A model generated the notes under the pieces. That model had not been told where the DNA came from. It did not search any database and saw only the letters and a program-made list of their open reading frames with translations. Positions 24,080 through 27,848 of a stretch of 27,848 nucleotides of DNA are shown here, piece by piece; within the stretch, counting starts at the first letter, position 1, and each line of letters opens with the position of its first letter. The position numbers were made by a program, and so were the translations under genes. This DNA is from Oscillospiraceae bacterium (lineage in GTDB: Bacteria > Bacillota_A > Clostridia > Oscillospirales > WRJC01): positions 1 to 27,848 of the forward strand of contig WQXD01000016.1 of NCBI GenBank assembly GCA_009785015.1. The letters are read 5' to 3'.

Positions 24080-24355
24080 ATGAATAAAACGCAAATTATC
24101 GACGCCGTCGCAAAAGACTTAAACCTCAAAAAACGCGATGTAGAACCCATTGTAGAAAAATTCATCGACAAAGTTATCGAAGGAGTGGCTGCCGGAGAGA
24201 AAGTTCAGATCACGGGATTCGGTTCGTTCGAAAGAAAAATAAGAGGCGAGAGAAATATCAAAAATCCGCGCACAGGCGAAGATATGAAAGTACCGCCTTC
24301 AAAGAGCCCGTCATTCAGCGCGGGAGCCGTATTCAAAGACAAAGTCAATAAATGA
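24080..24355 (+). CDS. hup: HU-family DNA-binding protein
   Basis: This 91-residue histone-like protein binds and bends DNA as a dimer. Family features are MNKTQIIDAVAKDL at the start, GEKVQITGFGSFE, the DNA-arm segment RNIKNPRTGEDMKVP and the final PSFSAGAVFKDKVN. The length matches HU exactly. The start ATG follows AAGGAG by eight bases, the strongest ribosome-binding site in the window, in keeping with an abundant protein. It is monocistronic or nearly so, with its own promoter and a strong terminator after it. Confidence 0.96.
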   Translation: MNKTQIIDAVAKDLNLKKRDVEPIVEKFIDKVIEGVAAGEKVQITGFGSFERKIRGERNIKNPRTGEDMKVPPSKSPSFSAGAVFKDKVNK

Positions 24356-24371
24356 TTTTTGGCCAAAAACG

Positions 24372-24416
24372 AAAAAACGGAGCGGCAAATCGGTATTTTG
24401 CCTGTCCGTTTTTTTT
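24372..24416 (+). terminator. Rho-independent terminator after hup
   Basis: AAAAAACGGA (24372-24381) pairs with TCCGTTTTTT (24405-24414). Inside, after a two-base mismatch on each side, GGCAAA pairs with TTTGCC. T's continue to 24416. It ends 15 bases before the hisA start codon. Confidence 0.8.
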
Positions 24417-24431
24417 GGGAGAAAGCAAATT

Positions 24432-25166
24432 ATGATAATAATTCCCGCAATTGACATTCTCGGCGAAAAGTGCGTGAGACTCTCGCGGGGCGAATACGAA
24501 ACCGCTCTGGAAGTCTCCGGAGATCCCGTCGAAACGGCCAAATACTTCGCCGCCTGCGGGGCGGAATATATACATATGGTGGATTTGGACGGCGCAAAGA
24601 ACGGCTCGCCCCAAAACTCGGAGATATTTATAAAAACAGCGGCCAATGTGGACGTCCCGGTTGAGCTCGGCGGGGGGATCAGGGACCAAAAGACTGTGGA
24701 GTATTATATAAATAACGGCATAAGCCGGGTTATTTTGGGTTCGGCTGCGCTCCAAAACAAAAAATTCACAAAAGAGGCCGTACAAAAGTACGGCGAAAAG
24801 ATAGCTGTGGGCATAGACGCCAAAAACCGCAAAGCCCAAACATCGGGATGGCTTGCCGGCAGCGACACCGATTTTGTCGAGCTCGCCGCCGAAATGGCGC
24901 AAATCGGAGTCCAAAACATCATTTACACGGATATATCAAAAGACGGGATGCTCTCCGGGGTGAATATCCGGCATTATGAAGAACTCAAAGACGCCCTGCC
25001 GCCAAACGTGAAGATAACGGCGAGCGGCGGGGTCTCCGGCATGGAAGATATCGCCGCTCTTTGTGCGCTCGATATATACGGGGTGATCTGCGGGAAAGCG
25101 ATATATTCCGGCAGCTTGGATTTGGCCCGGGCGGTAAAATTCACTAAAAGGAACACGGACGGCTGA
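24432..25166 (+). CDS. hisA: HisA, ProFAR isomerase of histidine biosynthesis
   Basis: HisA converts the aminoaldose ProFAR to the ketose PRFAR, the fourth step of histidine synthesis. The beta/alpha barrel shows the catalytic Asp8 in PAIDILGEKCVRL and Asp129 in VGIDAKNRKAQTSGW. Phosphate-binding glycine loops are LGGGIRD, ILGSAALQN and ASGGVSG, and IYTDISKDGM is also typical. Length of 244 residues is normal. No other his gene is near, which is unusual because hisA normally lies between hisH and hisF. The ribosome-binding site GGGAG directly follows the hup terminator T run, and no separate promoter is visible. The 3' end overlaps the convergent small gene by 23 bases. Confidence 0.93.
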   Translation: MIIIPAIDILGEKCVRLSRGEYETALEVSGDPVETAKYFAACGAEYIHMVDLDGAKNGSPQNSEIFIKTAANVDVPVELGGGIRDQKTVEYYINNGISRVILGSAALQNKKFTKEAVQKYGEKIAVGIDAKNRKAQTSGWLAGSDTDFVELAAEMAQIGVQNIIYTDISKDGMLSGVNIRHYEELKDALPPNVKITASGGVSGMEDIAALCALDIYGVICGKAIYSGSLDLARAVKFTKRNTDG

Positions 25167-25518
25167 AATATTCATTTAAATCCAGGCTGTACTGTGCGTC
25201 GCTCTTTTTGAATTTGAGGGCCTTTGCCAGTTCTTCGTCTTCTGTCTTAAAAAAAACCTCACCGACGGAACACGAATAAATAAAGGCGAGAGCGGCCTTG
25301 CCCGTCGCCGCGAGCGCTTCAAAATCCCGGACCCCGGGCGCCAGGGCTAAGCTGTATATGACGGCATAACCCCCGTGTATCCGAAACTGCGCGACCGCCA
25401 GTAAGTCAGCGCCTTCTTTGGCGCCGTAGGCGAGGCAGCCGGCGTCAAATTCGACGCTGCACAGCCCGCATATCTCTTGTTGTTCTTGTTTTGTCTGTAT
25501 GGGTTTGATTTCAAGCAT
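25144..25518 (-). CDS. Small GNAT-like protein of unknown function
   Basis: This 124-residue protein resembles small acetyltransferase-fold proteins found in Clostridia. It has a central strand pattern LLAVAQFRIHGGYAVIYSLALAPG, followed by a helix (DFEALAATGKAALAFIY) and a final ALKFKKSDAQYSLDLNEYF as seen at the end of GNAT domains. The N-terminus has three cysteines (CGLCSVEFDAGC). The usual acetyl-CoA pyrophosphate loop (Q/RxxGxG/A) is not visible, so catalytic activity is doubtful. It starts three bases after the rluB stop, so it is the last gene of the minus-strand operon. Its 3' end overlaps hisA by 23 bases on the other strand. Confidence 0.65.
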   Translation of the reverse strand: MLEIKPIQTKQEQQEICGLCSVEFDAGCLAYGAKEGADLLAVAQFRIHGGYAVIYSLALAPGVRDFEALAATGKAALAFIYSCSVGEVFFKTEDEELAKALKFKKSDAQYSLDLNEYFSRPCSF

Positions 25519-25521
25519 TTT

Positions 25522-26247
25522 TTACAATTCTTTTAAATAATTCATTTCGCTCCGGCTCAGATATCTCCACCGGCCGGGCGCCAGCTCTCCCAGGCTCAGT
25601 TTTCCCACGCGCACGCGTTTCAATTTCAAAACGACCAAACCCAACTCGTCGCAGATCCTGCGTATCTGCCTGTTTTTGCCTTCCGAGATTTCCACTTTCA
25701 GTTTAGTCACGCCGTTTTTCTGCTCCATTATTTCCGTTTTGGCGGGGGAGGTTTTTTTGCCGCCGATCGTGACGGGTTCGGAAAATTTGTCTATGAGGTT
25801 TTGGCCCGGCTCGCCCTTTACCGAAAGAACGTAGGTTTTGCCTATTTCGTTTTTCGGGTGGGCCAGCTTGTTGGCGGTTTCCCCGTCGTTTGTCAGAAGA
25901 AGCAGCCCTTCCGAATACATATCGAGCCGGCCCACGGGATAAATTCTTTCTTTGATTTCGGTTTTGTCCAATATGTCGGCCACGCATGTCCTTTTCTTTT
26001 CGTCGGACATGGTGGTCACGACCCCGGCGGGCTTGTTGAGCATCACATATATTTTTTTGTTTTCCGGTTTCGGCGCTATTACGGTTCCGTCAAAGGTTAT
26101 CTCGTCGATTTCCGGAATTACCTTTTGGCCGGTCGCGGCTTTTTTTCCGTTTACTTCGACGCGGCCCCGCATCACCGCTTCCTCCGCGCCCCTGCGGGAA
26201 ATTATCCCTTGATTTGACAGATATTTTTGGATGCGCAGCTCTTCCAT
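25522..26247 (-). CDS. rluB: RsuA/RluB-family 16S/23S rRNA pseudouridine synthase
   Basis: An S4 RNA-binding domain (about residues 4-50: LRIQKYLSNQGIISRRGAEE, GRVEVNGKKA) precedes the catalytic domain. The signature KPAGVVTT and the active-site segment YPVGRLDMYSEGLLLLTND (Asp109) are clear, followed by KTYVLSVKG and EGKNRQIRRICDELGL. The group modifies a uridine in 23S or 16S rRNA; RluB is the usual assignment in Bacillota. The start at 26247 is chosen because AAGGAA lies about seven bases before it; an ATG two codons upstream (26253) is too close to that site. It follows proC by eleven bases in the operon. Confidence 0.92.
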   Translation of the reverse strand: MEELRIQKYLSNQGIISRRGAEEAVMRGRVEVNGKKAATGQKVIPEIDEITFDGTVIAPKPENKKIYVMLNKPAGVVTTMSDEKKRTCVADILDKTEIKERIYPVGRLDMYSEGLLLLTNDGETANKLAHPKNEIGKTYVLSVKGEPGQNLIDKFSEPVTIGGKKTSPAKTEIMEQKNGVTKLKVEISEGKNRQIRRICDELGLVVLKLKRVRVGKLSLGELAPGRWRYLSRSEMNYLKEL

Positions 26248-26258
26248 CGGCATTTTCC

Positions 26259-27095
26259 TTATTCTTCGCCGCAATACTGCTTTGTCAGCTCATCCGCCCG
26301 CTTCACGCAGGCGAGCATGGCCCTTTTTACCGCCCCCGTGAAATCGTCCGAGTAAAAACTCTCCAGCGCCGCTTTGGTCGTCCCCCCGGGAACCGCGACT
26401 GCCGAAATCAGTTCCGCCGGGGATTTTTTCGTATTTTTCAACATTTCAAACGCCCCGATCAGCGACTGTAAGACCGCCGGATATATTTCGTCTTCGCAAA
26501 ATCCCAGTTCAACCGCCCCGGCGAGCATTGCCTCCGCGAACAGGTACACATAAGCGGGGGAGGAACCGTTGACCGCCACGACTTTGTTCATTTTTTCTTC
26601 CGGCAGGACTATGATTTCGCCGAGGGTGGAAAAGATATCGCATACCGTCTGAAAATTCCGGTCTGACACGTTTTGGTTTCTGCTCAGGGCGGTCATCCCC
26701 CTGCCGATAGCCGCGGGCGTATTCGGCATGGTGCGTATCACGGCTGTGTTTTGCCCGATGTTTTCCTCTATATAGCCCATTGTTATCCCGGCGGCAGTAG
26801 AAACAAACAACTTTCCGGACAGATCGGCGCCGGAATTTTGTATATCCGCCAAAAGGGAAAGAAAATCGCCCGGCCGCACCGCCAAAAAGATTATATCCCC
26901 GCCCTTTATCGCATCGGCGGCGCCGCAGGCTTTTTTCAGGTTCAGCGGCTCAAATTTTTTGTACTGCTCCTCGATTTTGTCAAAAATCGTGATGTTTTGG
27001 CCGAAGCCCGATTTGCCCGCGAGGGCGCCGATGATTGAATAGGCCAAATGGCCCGCTCCGATGAAGGAGATTTTCAAATTTTCGTCCATAATCAT
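26259..27095 (-). CDS. proC: Pyrroline-5-carboxylate reductase ProC
   Basis: ProC reduces pyrroline-5-carboxylate to proline with NAD(P)H. The N-terminal Rossmann motif is FIGAGHLAYSIIGAL, a slight variant of the usual GxGxMA. AVRPGDF, STAAGI, IRTMPNTPAAIGRGMTAL, VNGSSPAYVYLFAEAM and VAVPGGTTKAALE are standard family features, including the substrate-binding loop near the end. Length of 278 residues fits. The start at 27095 has only a GGCGGGA about ten bases upstream; a second ATG two codons on is possible. It lies six bases after the SRAP gene, so the two are co-transcribed. Confidence 0.93.
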   Translation of the reverse strand: MIMDENLKISFIGAGHLAYSIIGALAGKSGFGQNITIFDKIEEQYKKFEPLNLKKACGAADAIKGGDIIFLAVRPGDFLSLLADIQNSGADLSGKLFVSTAAGITMGYIEENIGQNTAVIRTMPNTPAAIGRGMTALSRNQNVSDRNFQTVCDIFSTLGEIIVLPEEKMNKVVAVNGSSPAYVYLFAEAMLAGAVELGFCEDEIYPAVLQSLIGAFEMLKNTKKSPAELISAVAVPGGTTKAALESFYSDDFTGAVKRAMLACVKRADELTKQYCGEE

Positions 27096-27101
27096 AAAAT
27101 A

Positions 27102-27734
27102 CTATCCCGCCGCCCCCAGATTCGCAAATGTATATTCGGGCACGGCGTAATCCGTGAAAAATTCGTTTATGTCGCTTTTGGTCCCGTTGAGCCATTTCAG
27201 TATATTTTTTCTCTCCACCGTCACGGGCATCCTCTCGTGCAGGGAACGTATGAGCCCCCTGGATTCCCTTGTCATGATTACAAAACGAATCTGATATTTG
27301 TCCGGTATTTTGGGGTCGGAGAGCTTTTCGTAAATCCCGGCGAAATAGAGCATGGGGGAACCGGCGGGCCTTATCAGGTATTTTTCCTTTTTGTCCTGAA
27401 GTTTCGCCCACTCAAAAAAACCGTTGGAGGGGATCACGCACCTCTTGTTTATAATCGAGTCCTTAAACATCTTTTTGTCGTAGACGCCTTCGCTTCTCGC
27501 ATTTATGAGAAGATTCCCGTTGTATGACGACTTGAATCCCCATTGCATGGGGACCGCGTCGATTTTCATATCCTTTTCGGGGATTATGACGGGAACCGTG
27601 TCGCTGGGAAATATCTCCCCGCTTTTTACGTTTTTAAACTCCACCGTATCGTCGTAGTGTTTTTTCAATTCTTCAAATATCCTGCGCATTTCGGCGATGT
27701 CGCCGCTGTCGTCGATAACAAATCTTCCGCACAT
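27102..27734 (-). CDS. SRAP-domain protein (YedK/HMCES family), abasic-site protector
   Basis: SRAP proteins cross-link covalently to abasic sites in single-stranded DNA through Cys2, protecting them from breakage. All active-site residues are present: MCGRF (Cys2), NARSE (Asn78), GFFEW (Glu108) and HERMP (His166). The length of 210 residues is normal for bacterial members. It is the first gene of a minus-strand operon with proC and rluB. The promoter is a perfect consensus with a LexA-like palindrome in the spacer, which fits the known association of the family with SOS genes. The leader is about 60 bases, and the ribosome-binding site is weak (GAGATGA region). Confidence 0.93.
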   Translation of the reverse strand: MCGRFVIDDSGDIAEMRRIFEELKKHYDDTVEFKNVKSGEIFPSDTVPVIIPEKDMKIDAVPMQWGFKSSYNGNLLINARSEGVYDKKMFKDSIINKRCVIPSNGFFEWAKLQDKKEKYLIRPAGSPMLYFAGIYEKLSDPKIPDKYQIRFVIMTRESRGLIRSLHERMPVTVERKNILKWLNGTKSDINEFFTDYAVPEYTFANLGAAG

Positions 27735-27764
27735 TTTCCGATCATCTCTTTTCTTAAAATAACT

Positions 27765-27818
27765 TAAAACAAATGGACTGATTCATGCATCCGCCATATG
27801 TATATTATAAAACAAATG
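27765..27818. repeat. 11-base direct repeat in the SRAP promoter and leader
   Basis: TAAAACAAATG occurs at 27765-27775 and 27808-27818, 43 bases apart from start to start. The second copy overlaps the -10 box and palindrome, and the first lies in the untranslated leader. Two binding sites for one regulator are possible. Confidence 0.5.
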
Positions 27819-27832
27819 TTTCGATTTGTCAA
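27804..27832 (-). promoter_or_regulatory. Perfect-consensus sigma-A promoter with embedded palindrome, for the SRAP operon
   Basis: On the minus strand TTGACA (27832-27827) and TATAAT (27809-27804) are separated by exactly 17 bases. The spacer contains AAACATTTGTTT (27821-27810), an imperfect palindrome (AAACA-TT-TGTTT). It resembles the Gram-positive LexA/DinR box GAACATATGTTC at 9 of 12 positions. A repressor bound there would block RNA polymerase. Confidence 0.7.
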
Positions 27833-27848
27833 GATAAAAAAGAAAAAA

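Overview
The window looks like a chromosomal piece of an anaerobic low-to-moderate G+C Bacillota, most likely a member of Clostridia. The grounds are hemZ, the cdaA-cdaR pair, the recJ-rel-hemZ block, the spoVB-mazG-hup block, consensus sigma-A promoters and clear Shine-Dalgarno sites. Species cannot be read from the sequence. No rRNA, tRNA, CRISPR array, transposase or phage gene was seen.

Region 1 (1-3952, + strand) is an accessory operon. It holds the 3' end of a HemN-like radical SAM gene, a protein made of two fused copies of one methyltransferase unit, and a DASS/SLC13-type anion transporter coupled by an ATGA overlap. Its codon choice differs from the rest of the window (ATT rather than ATA for Ile, CGN rather than AGR for Arg), which suggests acquisition by transfer. 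A 364-base gap follows, with a hairpin terminator, a possible gene remnant on the minus strand, two inverted repeats and an extended -10 promoter.

Region 2 (4317-9404) holds a uvrA-family gene interrupted by a one-base frameshift, and a convergent response regulator/histidine kinase operon on the minus strand. The 3' ends of uvrA and the kinase overlap by 44 bases.

Region 3 (9583-23980) is an unbroken + strand run of eleven genes with gaps of 28 bases or less or small overlaps: cdaA, cdaR, a COG2509-type FAD dehydrogenase, an RseC-like membrane protein, recJ, a rel/spoT homologue, hemZ, purine nucleoside phosphorylase, an MTA/SAH deaminase, a SpoVB-like flippase and mazG. It brings together c-di-AMP synthesis, (p)ppGpp metabolism, purine and methylthioadenosine salvage and nucleotide clean-up. 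The rel gene carries an in-frame TAG exactly between its hydrolase and synthetase domains, and a good ribosome-binding site with a GTG lies just after the stop.

Region 4 (24009-25166) is hup with its own promoter and terminator, then a solitary hisA directly after the terminator. Region 5 (25144-27848, minus strand) is an operon of an SRAP/YedK-type DNA-repair protein, proC, rluB and a small GNAT-like protein. It is driven by a perfect-consensus promoter whose spacer carries a palindrome resembling the Gram-positive LexA box.

The points most worth checking are the split rel gene and its altered RXKD loop, the uvrA frameshift, the radical SAM/tandem methyltransferase/transporter cassette, and the possible SOS operator upstream of the SRAP gene. 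Two interrupted core genes in 28 kb also raise the possibility of assembly error, which read mapping would settle.
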